DNA from: Musa acuminata AAA Group
Lineage: Eukaryota > Streptophyta > Magnoliopsida > Zingiberales > Musaceae
Direction of reading: 5' to 3'
NCBI RefSeq assembly: GCF_036884655.1
Contig: NC_088355.1
Location: 39,375,001-39,439,000, forward strand
DNA length: 64,000 nucleotides
Shown piece by piece: positions 10,984 through 22,335 of the stretch. Within the stretch, counting starts at the first letter, position 1. Each line of letters begins with the position of its first letter. A model generated the notes under the pieces. That model did no database searches and had not been told where the DNA came from. It saw only the letters and a program-made list of their open reading frames with translations. The translations under genes and the position numbers were made by a program.

Positions 10984-12583
10984 GACCGTAAGGAAATATG
11001 AGGGCGACATCATATATACAGCGGAAGAACAGAAAAATAAAATCCTCAAATTCCCAAATATGTGTTCGTCGTCGTGCGAAGATTGATACGCAAAAACCGA
11101 AAACTGCGTATACGAAAGATTATGTTACCTAGAGAGATCGTATATCCCTGAATCTCTATAGATCTTTAGGAAGGGTAAAGAAAGTCAAGCGACCTACTTT
11201 TTAGCGATGATCCACAAAGTAGGGCTACGACGATGCTCCTCAAAACTCCAGGCCTGCTCTGATGAGGAGAAGGGGAGGAGAATAGGAGAGGCAACCAAAA
11301 AAGCTCTAGCTCATGAACCACTAGTTCCCTCCTATTTATAGAGGTCCTCTGTCAACTTAACCCTAATGGATCATGTCCTATTAGGTAGTCGATCTCCATC
11401 CGACTACCCAAGCCTCTTAGATTATTAAATCTCTATTCAATAATCTCTCATAGGCTCTTATTGGATCTCATCTATAGAATCCAATAATTCATGGGCTTAT
11501 TGGATATCCAATAAGATATGGGCTCCGGTGGATATCTCATATCCGAACCTCTACTCATTGCAACGCCTACCATATGTATGTGACCCTCTAGGCCCAATAT
11601 CAAGTTGGTCGTGAATCATACATGTCAAAACTCCTTCTGGCTCAGTGAATTATTATCTCCATAATAATTCACTCAATTCATCGATTGTGGATGTACTATG
11701 CCACTACGTCGTAGTCCCCAGACGATATAGGGGAATCCAATCCATTGGACCAGTATATCCTCGGTTACCGTATACATATAGTCTATCATCTATCTAATAT
11801 CCCAGAGATTGTATACCGGGCATGGTGCTATCAGACCCATACGGTTTCTACTCGAGTCTCGCTTTAATCGAATTCCCTCGGAGAACTCTTTCTCTTTCAA
11901 TTCGAATTATCCTAACTAGAGATTTGTCTAAGCAAGAACATATGAGATATTCTTCTCATAATACCGACAGTGGATGATCCTCTATTAATAGTTAATTATC
12001 CTCATAAGGTTGGCTACCACTCCCGATGACCGATTGTGCTAGATCTAGAACCTCCAAACCTATAAGTCTAGTATAAAAGAATAAAATACTTATACAAGAC
12101 ATTCTTGGTGCCTCAAGTCTAAGGACCAGAAACACCACTAGGACTATGGAATCGATGTCAGACAATAAGATATCATCAACCATCTAGCATTCCGTAAGCA
12201 TATCAATCAATGAACTCATTCTTAAATGAGCACTTGTAATGTATCCCTAGTGTCCCCACACGAGTAGCTATGAGACCAGTTGCATCCATCATATAGATGA
12301 GTATACAGCACACCGACCTATTCGATTATCTTGATGTCCGTCTCTAGCAACCTATGACCGGGATTATTTAGGATTTATGTTTAAAGGTGAATCGATCTCA
12401 TTATCATGATCTCATCACGATCCGATTCCCATTATATAGATCCATGGACATTACAATATATTCAAGCTACAAACAATATAAAGTGATAAAATATCAAATA
12501 ATAATATTAAGCAAAAAGACTGCGTGTCAAGTTATACGTGTCATCACTAACGTAATTGGCTTCTAGGACACCTATGACTAGCA
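10984..12583 (-). mobile_element. Copia LTR (3' LTR), - orientation
   Basis: Full-length member of the LTR family also seen at 3500-4660 and 41216-42272. On the - strand it starts TGCTAGTCATA (12583) and ends near 10984; the exact end is uncertain by a few bases (TG...CA choice). It contains a promoter-like TATTTATAGAGG near 11334 on the + strand (TATA on the - strand) and the conserved block GAGGATCATCCACT. It directly abuts Copia RNase H coding sequence at higher coordinates, so it is the 3' LTR of a 5'-truncated element. Confidence 0.75.
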
Positions 12584-13270
12584 ATCTCGTACTTGACCTA
12601 AAGTCGATCACCTATGTGTCTGATCCCCATCAGACCCTTGTGACGCTTAAAGACAATATGTGATAACAGTTTTGTCAATAGACTTGCAATGTTATCTTCG
12701 GATGTAACTCTTTCCACTACTACATCTCCTCGGCTCACATTCGCTCTGATCAGGTGGAACCTCCTTAGAACGTGCTTAGACTTCTGATGAGATTTGGTTC
12801 CTTCGCTTGACCAATCGCCTCATTGTTGTCACAATATACGGGAATAGGCTCCTTGCTAGTTGGCACGACGCTCAGATCTGTTATAAATGTCTTCATCCAA
12901 ACTCTCTCCTTTGTTGTCTTTGCCACAACAATGTATTCCGCATCTGTAGTCGAGTCAGCAATAGTATCTTGCTTGAAACTCTTCCAGCATATTACTTCTA
13001 CATTTATGGTGTACATATACCCCAAATTCGACTTGCTATCAATGATATCGGACTAGAAACTCGAGTCCGTGTAGCCTTCAACCTTGAGGCTATTACCTTC
13101 ATATACCAGTAAAAGATCCTTAGTTCTTCTCAAGTACTTAAGGATACACTTTACTGTTTTCCAGTGCTCCAAGCTTGGATCCGTCTGATACATGCTTGTG
13201 ACACTCAGAGCATCTGCTTTATTAGGCCTCGTACATAGCAAGACATACATGATATATTTTATCATTGAGG
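12584..13270 (-). mobile_element. Copia pol 3' end (RT tail / RNase H), truncated
   Basis: - strand translation gives the usual Copia order: YVLLCTRPNKADALSVTSMY, then WKTVKCILKYLRRTKDLLLVYEG, VEGYTDSSF, then CWKSFKQDTIADSTTDAEYI, WMKTFITDL and VYCDNNEAIGQAKEP. These are RNase H landmarks (TDSSF, DSTTDAEY, CDNNEAI). Upstream RT, integrase, protease and gag are missing and the frame is split between about 13056 and 13025. The element is dead and sits between lipase copies 2 and 3. Confidence 0.85.
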
Positions 13271-13785
13271 CATAAGGTTTCCTATCCTATCATCGAGGCA
13301 TACATGACAGACCATATCATGACACTCAAAGCATGCACTATACAAGTTCACTAGGTAGGAATATCATCACCCTATCACCAATAAAAAGTTTTGAATAAAA
13401 AGAAACAAATGGTTCACAGCTAAAATTAGAGTGTCATCATGATCCATTACCAATAGTATCTTTTATTTTCATTCCGAAGACACAATCTCTTGTGACATTT
13501 TCCGTGATCTCAATGTTCTTCTATCACGTTTGCATGAATTTGCCTAATAATATGTTATGCGGGCCTTTTTAAACGGCATGTCATTCACATTAGAGGTGAA
13601 GAGTTTAAATTTAGTTCGACTTCTTGTATTGCACACAACAACAATCTATTTTTCTACTTTTGTACAGTTACATGTAGTTGTGAAAGGCCATAACATTGTC
13701 AGTAACAAGTAGCGAAGATCACGCATCACCACCCTTCAACTGCCTGCACAGATCACCCTCTCCATCTCCTTCCTCCTCCTCCGCC
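13271..13785. other. Upstream region of lipase copy 3
   Basis: From about 13345 it matches the region upstream of copy 2, and from 13610 it is nearly identical to window positions 1-176 upstream of copy 1. It holds an apparent insertion (about 13430-13600) relative to copy 2. No gene seen. Confidence 0.55.
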
Positions 13786-13792
13786 CTATAAG
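13786..13792 (+). promoter_or_regulatory. Putative TATA box of lipase copy 3
   Basis: CTATAAG after the pyrimidine patch, same placement as in the other two copies. Confidence 0.5.
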
Positions 13793-13902
13793 AAGGCCAT
13801 GAACGAGGTATCATCCTTCACCGACTTCCTCCTCACCCTCCTCACTATAACAAGGCCAATCCTTGGTGAAGTAGGTGATCTCATCCTTGGCTTACCTCCA
13901 AC

Positions 13903-15535
13903 ATGGGATTCCGTTGCTGGCTTCTCGTCATCACCTTCGTCCTCTCCATGGGCTTCCATTGCGAGCTGGCCGGAGCTCAGGGACGACGGCAGCTGCTGCA
14001 GAGCCTCGAGCCTCCGGATGACGGCGTGTGCACCGCCGTGGTGAGCCCTCAGGGTTACGAGTGCCAAGAATATGAGGTAGCCGAGTGCAGATAAATGTGG
14101 ATGGATGATTGATGCGGGCATGGCATGAGTGGTTGAAGCTTGCTGCGTTGCGTCCCTTGCAGGTGAAGACGCAAGATGGGTACATACTGACAATGCACAG
14201 GATCCCACAAGGAAGAGGAGGCGGCAGCGCGGGGAAGAGGCAGCCTGTGCTGCTCCAACATGGAGTCCTCATGGTACGTTTCCTCGAGCAATCTGCATGT
14301 GTTGCCATGCATGCATGTACGTACAGTACGTTGTCGTCTTCGTCATTCTTCTTCTGATTATCGACGCATGATGGATGAATGATGGCAGGACGGGATGACA
14401 TGGCTTCTGAATCCACCTCAACAATCACTGGCTTTCGTACTTGCAGACAACGGATTCGATGTCTGGATCACACACGGCAGGGGCACCAGGTGGAGCCGTC
14501 GCCATGAGTCTCTCGATACATCAAACCCGGTTGGTCATCTTCTCTACAATGCTGATTATGAAGTCTTGAGCAGGTTCATCATCCTGTTGTTGTCTCGCAG
14601 GCTTATTGGGCGTGGTCATGGGATGAGTTGGCCAGCTTTGATTTGCCTGCCACTGTGGGTTTTGTATTCCGGAAAACTGGGCGGAAGCTGCACTATGTTG
14701 GTCACTCCATGGTAGGAGACTTTTCGTACTTTAATGCCAAACATGTCATTCTTCCTTCCACTTTGAATTACTTTGCATGTATGTTCTGCTACTTACTGCC
14801 ACCACTACAACTACAACAACTGACTGACGTTGGATGATGCTACAGGGAACTCTGACAGCTCTATCAGCATTCTCCGAGGGGAAGCTGGTGGATAAGATCA
14901 AGTCAGCTGCCCTTTTGACTCCGGTGGCCTATCTGACTTACATGACAACTCCAATCGGGAGAGCTGCAGGCAGCGCATTCTCAGGAGAAGTAAGAACGAG
15001 TTCACAACACTCTTTGAATTTTTCTGTCATCAAGGGAGGGAGGAAGCTACACACAGTATCTTCTTCTAATTTACCTACGTCCAGAGGTGTGTCATAGCTT
15101 TCTTGCTTTTTCTTGCAGATGTTGGGAGCACTTGGAGTGGGAGAATTTGATCCTAAAGGGTACGTAAACTAACACATCCCTCTTGTTGTTGTCAAAAGAA
15201 AATGTGCTGACAAAAGCATCAGAGGCCTTATCGACATGACCGACCGACCATACATTGAGTGATGTTATCGTTAAAGCTCTTCCTTCTAATTCAACTGTCT
15301 TCCCTAATGGATAAGCAGGGCAGTCGGAACCAATTATTTGGAGTTCGTCTGCGCTATGCCGGGCGTGAACTGCTACGACCTTATGGCATCATTCACAGGT
15401 ACGCACAAATTATTCCGCTGATAATATTCCGCCCGCAACATATGTTTGATTTGACTTTAATCATATATGTATTTATTATTGTAGTCTTTCAATTAATTTA
15501 CATATGTGTAATGGCTTTTCCTTCCTTATTCTGCA

Positions 15536-15570
<35 letters not shown>

Positions 15571-16107
15571 TTTGGATGTAGGGCCAAACTGCTGCCTCAA
15601 TTACTCCACTGTTGACATGTACTTGAAGTATGAACTCCAGCCGACATCCGTGAGGACACTCGTCCATTTTTTACAGAGTCAGTCAGTCAGTCTGATACAA
15701 ATCCAAAATATCATTCATATATTTGAGCTACTTAGATTTCTTTCTCACAAAAGAGTATGTAAAACTTTCTTTGACCACTCACAGCGATCAGAAGTGGAGT
15801 GATAACAAAATACGACTACGGGAGCAGTATGGCCAACATGGTTGCGTATGGGCAGAGCAGCCCACCCGAGTACCACATGCCCAACATTCCACACCACCTG
15901 CCGCTGCTGCTCAGCTACGGCGGCGGTGACATGCTGTCGGACGTCAAGGACGTGCAGCTGCTGTTGAAAGATCTCCGCAACCATGACGCCGACAAGCTCG
16001 TGGCTCAGCTGGTGAAGGAGTACGCACATCTGGACTTCGTGATGGGGGTGAATGCCAAGCAGGTCGTCTACGACGGCCTCATCGCATTCTTCGGCAAACA
16101 CAGTTGA
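13903..16107 (+). CDS. Acid lipase / triacylglycerol lipase 2-like, tandem copy 3
   Basis: Nine exons: 13903-14076, 14163-14273, 14389-14529, 14601-14711, 14846-14989, 15119-15159, 15319-15398 (or from 15316), 15582-15677, 15785-16107; 406 aa, frame intact. Offset from copy 1 is 13609 bp to the end of exon 1 and 13601 bp afterwards, because one intron 1 GGAT-repeat tract is 8 bp shorter. Coding differences from copy 1 are few: AQGRR for AHGRR, EPPDDG for EAADDG, and a C-terminal KHS for KHG. Ser178, Asp348 and His381 are kept. Homology to copy 1 stops about 27 bp after the stop codon (near 16134), where a Copia remnant begins, so the native 3' UTR and poly(A) region have been replaced. Confidence 0.88.
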
Positions 16108-16134
16108 TGGGCTTCTTTCCGATGCAGTGCTTAA

Positions 16135-16775
16135 TTTTATTTATCTTAATCTAATTTTTTTAATCTTTTATTTCATCTAATTCTAACTATTTGAATTAAT
16201 TTTATCACACCCTCTTAATTCAAAATAGTTACAACTTAAAGTTATTTTTGAAAAAAATAATTTTTTTCGCTAATAGTTTTGTAAAGACATCGACAAGGTA
16301 ATCTTCCAGTTGTAATAGTCTATATGAATTTCTCCTTTATCAATCAATTCACGAATAAAATGATATGGAACTTTGATGCGTTTAGTGCGCTTTGTGGAAA
16401 ATAGGATTTATCAATAGATTTTAGTTAATTCATCTTATTTTTCTTTGAGATATGCTAGAATTCTTTAGAGTTAAATTATGTGACATATACTTGTAATCAT
16501 AACATACTCTTCTTAGAGTTTGAGAGAGCAATACATTTTTGTTTTTTTGTTATATGTGAAATTACACCTAAGCCAAGGCCAAGCACAAAACTTGAAGTGT
16601 TTTTTCTATCATTTGCATCACCAGCTCAATCAATATCAATATAAAAATATAACTTAAAATCTTTTATTTGTTTATAATGAATATCATAGTTGAGAGTTCC
16701 CTTGATATATCTAAGAATTCTTTTAGCTACCTTTAGGACCTTATTGATTATTTGTTTCATTCATCATGATAAGTG
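16135..16775 (-). mobile_element. Copia RNase H remnant
   Basis: - strand translation, with stops, gives KVAKRILRYIKGTLNYDIHY, then a degraded FYIDID-AGDANDRKNTSS and KKQKCIALSNS. This is the Copia pattern ...RYIKGT...YTDSDWAGxxDDRKSTSGY...KKQxxVALSSS. It is decayed by stops. It lies directly against the end of lipase copy 3 and on the other side runs into an unrelated gene fragment at about 16780. Confidence 0.8.
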
Positions 16776-16780
16776 TTTTC

Positions 16781-17135
16781 CTTCTTTTTTTTTCCTAAAT
16801 CCTTGTCAGAACCCAACTTAACAAAGATAGCATCATTTTCTTTTTTTTTTATATAGTTGCTTCATAGACTGCAACTCCTTGTTAAATTTTGACCTTTCTC
16901 TCCTAAAACTTCATTGCATATAAGGTCTTTCATTTCTCTTTCTTAATCTTTTCATATTCTTCCAAAGTCATCTCCTTATCCTCTTTCTTTTCTTCTAAGT
17001 CATTAGTTGCACCTTTCTTGCTATCCTTGTCTCTTCAAATAATGCTAACTTTCTCTGTTCTTGGGAATTCTCAATTGCAACCTTGTTATCATCGGAGTTT
17101 AGGGCCTCATCTTTTTTTATGCATGTGTCTCATCA
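16781..17135 (-). pseudogene. RGGA-like (HABP4/PAI-RBP1 family) pseudogene fragment
   Basis: - strand translation gives KKEDKEMTLEEYEKIKKEK, then after stops ERKV, and then NDAIFVKLGSDKD. These are the hallmark blocks (MTLEEYEK..., ...IFIKLGSDKD) of plant RGG-repeat nuclear RNA-binding proteins of the hyaluronan/mRNA-binding family. At least four in-frame stops are present (after KKEK, AMKF, KVKI and EATI). No splice sites interrupt the block, so it could be a processed copy or one captured exon. It sits immediately upstream (in - strand sense) of the Copia RNase H piece, forming a chimera. Confidence 0.75.
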
Positions 17136-17234
17136 GTTGTAGTTCCCCAATTATCATGATCTATGCTATGGCATTTCATCTTATAATCGCTATGTAAGAT
17201 AGTTTACATAGATCTATAAAAATTCAAAGGGTTA

Positions 17235-17655
17235 AGGTTTATTTTAACCCATGTGGTTTTTGACCATAAACCACTTAAACCCTTATGGTTTACTTATATT
17301 TAAAATAATCTCTATATTTTTTAAAATATAGCATATAAGCCACTTCCGTCAAGTTTGAGTTAATAAACGTTAGAGTTTACTTACATTACATACTAACTCA
17401 TAATAAAATATTAATATAATAATAAGTATAATTTAAGTAAAAAAAGATATATTTTAGCCCATATAATTTTGGTCATGGACTACTTAATCTCTTATAATTT
17501 TTTATATATCTAAAATAACCCTTATACTTTTAAAAAATAGCATATAAGCCTCTCTCATTAAGTCTAAGTTGACAAACATATAGTCTGCTTACATGACATG
17601 CTTACTCATAATAAATTATTAATATAATAATATATAATTTAAATTTAAAAAAGGT
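17235..17655. repeat. ~210-bp AT-rich tandem duplication
   Basis: Two diverged head-to-tail units. Landmarks recur 210 bp apart: ATTTTAACCC at 17241 and ATTTTAGCCC at 17451; ATAGCATATAAGCC in both; and AACTCATAATAAAATATTAATATAATAATA / TACTCATAATAAATTATTAATATAATAATA at the unit ends. No coding capacity; likely transposon-derived. Confidence 0.75.
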
Positions 17656-19228
17656 CTATCTTATCGAAGAAGAGAAAGCGATGGAGACCATAATGACGAA
17701 CGAAGGCAAAGAGGCGGAGATAGGAGAGGTCGGAGGTAGAGATAAGGGAGAATTAGACCACCACATCATAAGCACGATGAGTGGGGACACAGAAGAGGAT
17801 AATAAATTTTAACTCGAAATCAAATAATTCAAATAAATCAAATAATTCGAGAAGGAGGATATCAACCTTTAACAACCATTTGAGTTATGTTTGGGAATAC
17901 ATCAATGTCAAAATAAGATGAGTTGACCCTCTGTATATTATAGGGCCCTCGCAATCTTATTACACCACTAAACAATATAATGTGTCTAACAAAAACGTCT
18001 ACAGCTCTTCTTTGAATATGTCTATTATTTCAACTATTATTTTTATAATCTTATCCTCTATTAGGATTAAGCCTACTTGTTATGATTGCAAACATTTTTT
18101 TCCAATTCAATATTTCCTAATAATTTTGCATATCCATATCAACATCCTTGTCTTAATACCACTATTTTTTTTTTAGCATGTTTTTTATTTATCCATCAGT
18201 GTTTATCATGCCACAGTGTAACACTCGGTACGATAATACATATTGATTCAATAAGAGATTGACACGTGAACCATCTTGTATCAAGCGGTCTATGATAAAT
18301 GACCTCATATTGTTAAATTCAGGTCATGTACTACGTGAAATAGTTAAAATCTAATTTTTATTGATCTATACCGATCAGTAACTATTAGATTTGGATCGAT
18401 ACCGATCAATAGCTAGGATTGATTTGGTTCGAATGATCCATTTGATCATTTGAACCATTTCAAAGGATTTTTAAACCCTTTATACCCCTCATTCACTCCC
18501 CTACTCTCTCTAAATTTTCTACTCTCTTAATCTCTTTTTAACAAGAACAAAGCATATCCATCAATCAATCCATTTCCTACTTCATTCATTTAAATCATAA
18601 ATTTTAACTCGAAATCAAATAATTCAAATTATTTATTTTTAGATAATTTAACACCAACAAAACGACAGTTTAGAACATGTAATAAAGTTACTCCTTAAAG
18701 TTCGAAAAAAAGATGTATCACTATTTTATTTCCTAATTTAGAATATTTCTACTTAAATTGTACTAAATTTATAATTATTTTTAACTTAAAAATCTTAATC
18801 TAATTTTTTTTTTTATTTTTTAGTATATTTTTTAGGGTTTTCCTATGCCATCGACATTCACCATTGTGTCAACACTCAGCACATTGGTACGATGCGACAT
18901 GTATAATACCAACAATCTATCGGCACATCGGTTCGAACTAATAAGACGAAACTTGGTTCACATCCATTAATTATATAATACTTAAGCCCATTTCAGTAAA
19001 AATAGAGGAAATTAAAGGAGAAAAAAATCAACACAGGAAATTGATCTCTTTATTATTATTATTTTTCCTATTCGCTTAATCTCTTATAAGCAAATAATAT
19101 TAATTCATGATCATATCTTGCAATTCTAATCTTGCTCTCGAAAATATTCTTATATTCTTGCTAGCCTAACCCATGTTTAATATTCTGCCAACAAAATATG
19201 AAGCAAAAGATGGGGAGCAACTGACAAG
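17656..19228. other. Unassigned repeat-like spacer
   Basis: No gene recognised. A perfect 33-bp direct repeat (17802-17834 and 18597-18629) brackets about 760 bp. Two stretches, 18203-18300 and 18845-18985, resemble the repeat inside the CBS gene intron at 59036-59262 (shared pieces such as GCCACAGTGTAACACTCGG versus GCCACTGTGTACTGCC, and AATAAGACGAA versus GATAAGACGAA). Confidence 0.4.
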
Positions 19229-19470
19229 CTAACCATCTGGATCAGCAATTCTAGACAATCGAAGTGCATCAGAATTTGCCAGATCTGCATTCGCTGGTGA
19301 AACTGCTAATATAATGCAAGTCTTACGTTTGATGTATGACGAAATCATCATTCTAATCCTGGCTTCAATGTCATTTGCTTGGTCACCAAGTGGCACCTTT
19401 GTTATTCCAGGCAAGTCAACGAGAGTGATGTGATCTCAAGAACACTGGGAAAACAGCCCTTCTGACTCTG
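19229..19470 (-). pseudogene. Dynamin-related protein (DRP3-like) exon fragment
   Basis: - strand frame reads [20 protein letters not shown], then [20 protein letters not shown] and [17 protein letters not shown], ending RIADPDG. This is the dynamin GTPase exon with the G3 DLPG motif. Just before it, FPSVLEI is in another frame, so there is a frameshift (expected SPNVLxITLVDLP). No further GTPase exons (P-loop, TKLD, GED) were found nearby. It is a lone, broken fragment of a gene for organelle division, and probably not expressed as protein. Confidence 0.8.
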
Positions 19471-20506
19471 CTCCATCTGTTTCGGCCTACAGTTACAAGA
19501 GCATCGGAACCCAATGCATCCACTGCGGAATTCGAAGAAGATTAGTGCTCGAGGCCTCGTCGCCCACCGCAAACCCAATGCGGATCGAAGCGAGGGTTTG
19601 TGGGTTACCGAGGGAAGAAAGCGAAAGCGGGGGAGGCGTAGCATGGTCACTTCGAGTCCCGCAAACAGACAGACGACTCCGTCTCCAAGTCGATTGCGTC
19701 ATCCATTAACTTTCACGGTCGATTTTTTAGTCGTATATAAACGGTATGCGGACAACCAGAGCAAGCTAGGCGGGGGCCACCAGGACCGGGGACCCGCACG
19801 ACGCTCGAAGAAGGCAACCGCTACTCCTTTCTTTCTCCATCTTGAATCGAACGGGTGAAAGCTAGCAAATCATGTAATATCTGAAGCACAGATTTAAATC
19901 CAATAAAATAGATGGATGAAATTGAAATCGAAAATTACTATTTTCACACAATAACTCGAAATTTTCCAACCAATTATATATTATTCACAAAAAAAAATAT
20001 AACCTTTTTCGGAGCATTGGGTGCCAATCGATATTTACTCGTCCAAACGGCCTGTGTCACAACAAAACTCATTATAAGAAGAAATATGATAATTAAGCAC
20101 TTGTCACACTTTGTTATCCATTTTTCAACATGAAAGCATTTTACAATAAAAAGAATGATATCTATGGTTTTTTTTTTTTTTTTGCCTTTTGACTCAAAAA
20201 ACTCAGTAGTGTATGAAATCAATGCTACTGTACGTTTACAAGTATTAACTATGGGAACATATCAGCAAGCTTTTGAGTTTCATCAAAATATATCTAAGCA
20301 AAAATTAAAATTAGAAGAATGTATATGTGTGTGATTTTGTCTAAAACAAGTATAACATAATACATCACTTAAAGAAACAAATCCATCAGAAACTTTAGCT
20401 TACCGGTAACTAATATGATTGTGACAGAACTCATCAAAAACTAAATAATAGACCAATTGCATTGTTCATATAGCTCAGCCCAGTGATGGATGAATTAGTC
20501 TCAGTT
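19471..20506. other. Spacer with TATA-like sequence, no gene
   Basis: Contains GC-rich sequence to about 19860 with a good TATA match (TATATAAACGG near 19733), then AT-rich sequence with a T17-like run near 20168. A - strand frame upstream of the DRP fragment (to 19650) does not resemble any protein I know. Confidence 0.4.
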
Positions 20507-20815
20507 CTAGTTACTGTGATAAACAACAGCAGGATTACCTCCATGGAAAGCCATGAATTGTGGTCTGATACCACAAAGTGTGTGAAGCCATAAATGGTGA
20601 CTTCTATCTACCATGTACTTCTGTATCATATAAAGATTAAGCGATGGCTGCCCTTGTTGTAGCCTCTCATATAGAGACACCCAACCCACAGGAGCATCAG
20701 CCAATCCAAGATGCTTGTAACTAATTTTATGTGCAAACTCTGCAGCAACAAAGAGGTCCTCGAGCAGCCATGGAACACTAACAGGTACATGGTATGGGAA
20801 AAAGAATGAAAACAA
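20507..20815 (-). other. Unidentified 102-codon ORF, doubtful
   Basis: An open - strand frame of 102 codons with fairly natural composition (contains SYKHLGLADAPVGWVSLYER and LHTLCGIRPQFMAFHGG). I do not recognise a family. It could be an exon of the membrane-protein transcription unit starting at 23993 or a remnant of another gene; no matching exon chain was found. Confidence 0.2.
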
Positions 20816-21720
20816 GATTCAAGCACCCATCGAACTGACATCAAGGAAGAATCAAGGCGATCCTCGAAGGTTCATAGTTACCGTCTCCATGATCTGCAGT
20901 ATCAACTATTGCATGTCTGAGCTCCACAATCAAATAATTGGAAGTTTAGAGAACAGTGGGCCTGCCGAAAACAACAAAAAAGGGGAAAAAAATTGATCGA
21001 CAAGGAAAATTTGTCAATTGAAGGGAAGTGAGTTTTACTTAACAAAAATACTCCAGAAATTTTATGAATTGTATCTTCAAATCGGGCCCTTTCCATCACA
21101 TTCTTCTCAGCACACAGAAGGACAGACATGTAAACAACACACATGAACACAATTGAACAAAACTCATACAGATCGGAAAAGCATATGGATTATCCAAAAT
21201 GTTTACCTTTCATTCTCTCCCAAGAAACCAATTCTTCCCCTGGCTTCTACATAAGACCACTTAAAATTACAGCTTACCTAATATAACAGTGGTAATCAGA
21301 AACTACCTCCTAAATCGCATAACCTGCCCACTAGATATCTAAATTTCATTCTGGTCCCAGATTGTACTCCCATAAGCAATTGAACAATATGCATGCTTTG
21401 GGATCAATTGCTAGCATGACACTGCAAAAGCACTCTAGGAAAACAAATTAAAGCTATATTCTGAACAACTATATCTTAGTCTTCACTAAGCAGCTTACAT
21501 CATCCAAAAGATAAGAAGAGTTCTCACGAAGAGAAACATTCATTTAAGGTCATATTTTTCCTGACATGCAAGTGAAAAAGAAAAGCACAAGACTCTTGCA
21601 ATGACATCAATTTCTAAGTATTTGCAAATAGATTGAACATCTTTACTTTGTAGCTATCCAAAAATGTGCAAGCAAAAGCAAATTAAATTGTTAGTGAGAC
21701 ACAAAGACACAGAAGATGTG
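20816..21720. other. AT-rich sequence, nothing recognised
   Basis: No ORF of interest and no repeat. If the gene at 23604-23993 has a long 3' transcript, this may be intron or UTR. Confidence 0.4.
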
Positions 21721-21721
21721 A

Positions 21722-22335
21722 TTTAAAAAGCGCTAGGCGTCAAAAGGCACCAAGGTTCAAAAACGCCCGAGGTGCTAGGCGCTCGCCTGAGCGAAGTGAG
21801 GCGCTAAAATATAAAAATATATAATATAATTAATAAATATAATTATTTAAATTTTTAAATAAAAATATGCTATTAAATTAATCTAATAAATATAAATACT
21901 ATTATTAGTATACAGTTAACAGTATACAGTATACTGTTAACTGTATACTGTTAACAGTATACTATCGAAAGAGGAGAAGAGTGTAAGGGAAGAGTCGGAA
22001 GACCGAGGGTGTTGACTGAGAAGAGCGGGAGCGACGACAGTGGCAACGGCAGCAGCAGCGACAGCGGGAGCGACAAGCGGCGACAGTGGCACCGACAGCA
22101 GCGAGCAGCGGGAGCAGGAGCAGGAGTAGAAGCGGTGAGTGGAGACAGTGGCAACAGTAGCAATGAGCAGCGGCAGCAGCAGCGGGAGCGAAAGCGGTGA
22201 GCAGAGCCAGTGGCAACGGTAGCAGCGATAGCGGGAGTGATAGCAGCGAGCTGCGACAATGGGAGCGACAGCGAGAGCGACGAGTGGCGACAGCAACAAC
22301 AAGCAGCGGCGGCAGTAGCGTGAACATATCATCCC
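21722..22335. repeat. Composite repeat: GCGC-rich head, palindrome, (AGC/GGC)-rich low-complexity tail
   Basis: Begins with AAAAAGCGCTAGGCGTCAAA and GAGGTGCTAGGCGCTCGCC, a pattern I associate with dispersed plant repeats. Then an AT-rich stretch, a perfect inverted repeat at 21908-21948, and 300 bp of degenerate GCAGC/GGGAGC/GACGA trinucleotide-like sequence (22010-22330). The long open frames on both strands here are by-products of this low complexity. Confidence 0.6.
21908..21962. repeat. Perfect 20-bp-arm palindrome with a third partial unit
   Basis: GTATACAGTTAACAGTATAC (21908-21927), one spacer base, then its exact reverse complement (21929-21948), followed by a further 14-bp partial copy (TGTTAACAGTATAC). 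GTATAC and GTTAAC are each self-complementary, so several alternative hairpins are possible. Confidence 0.95.
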
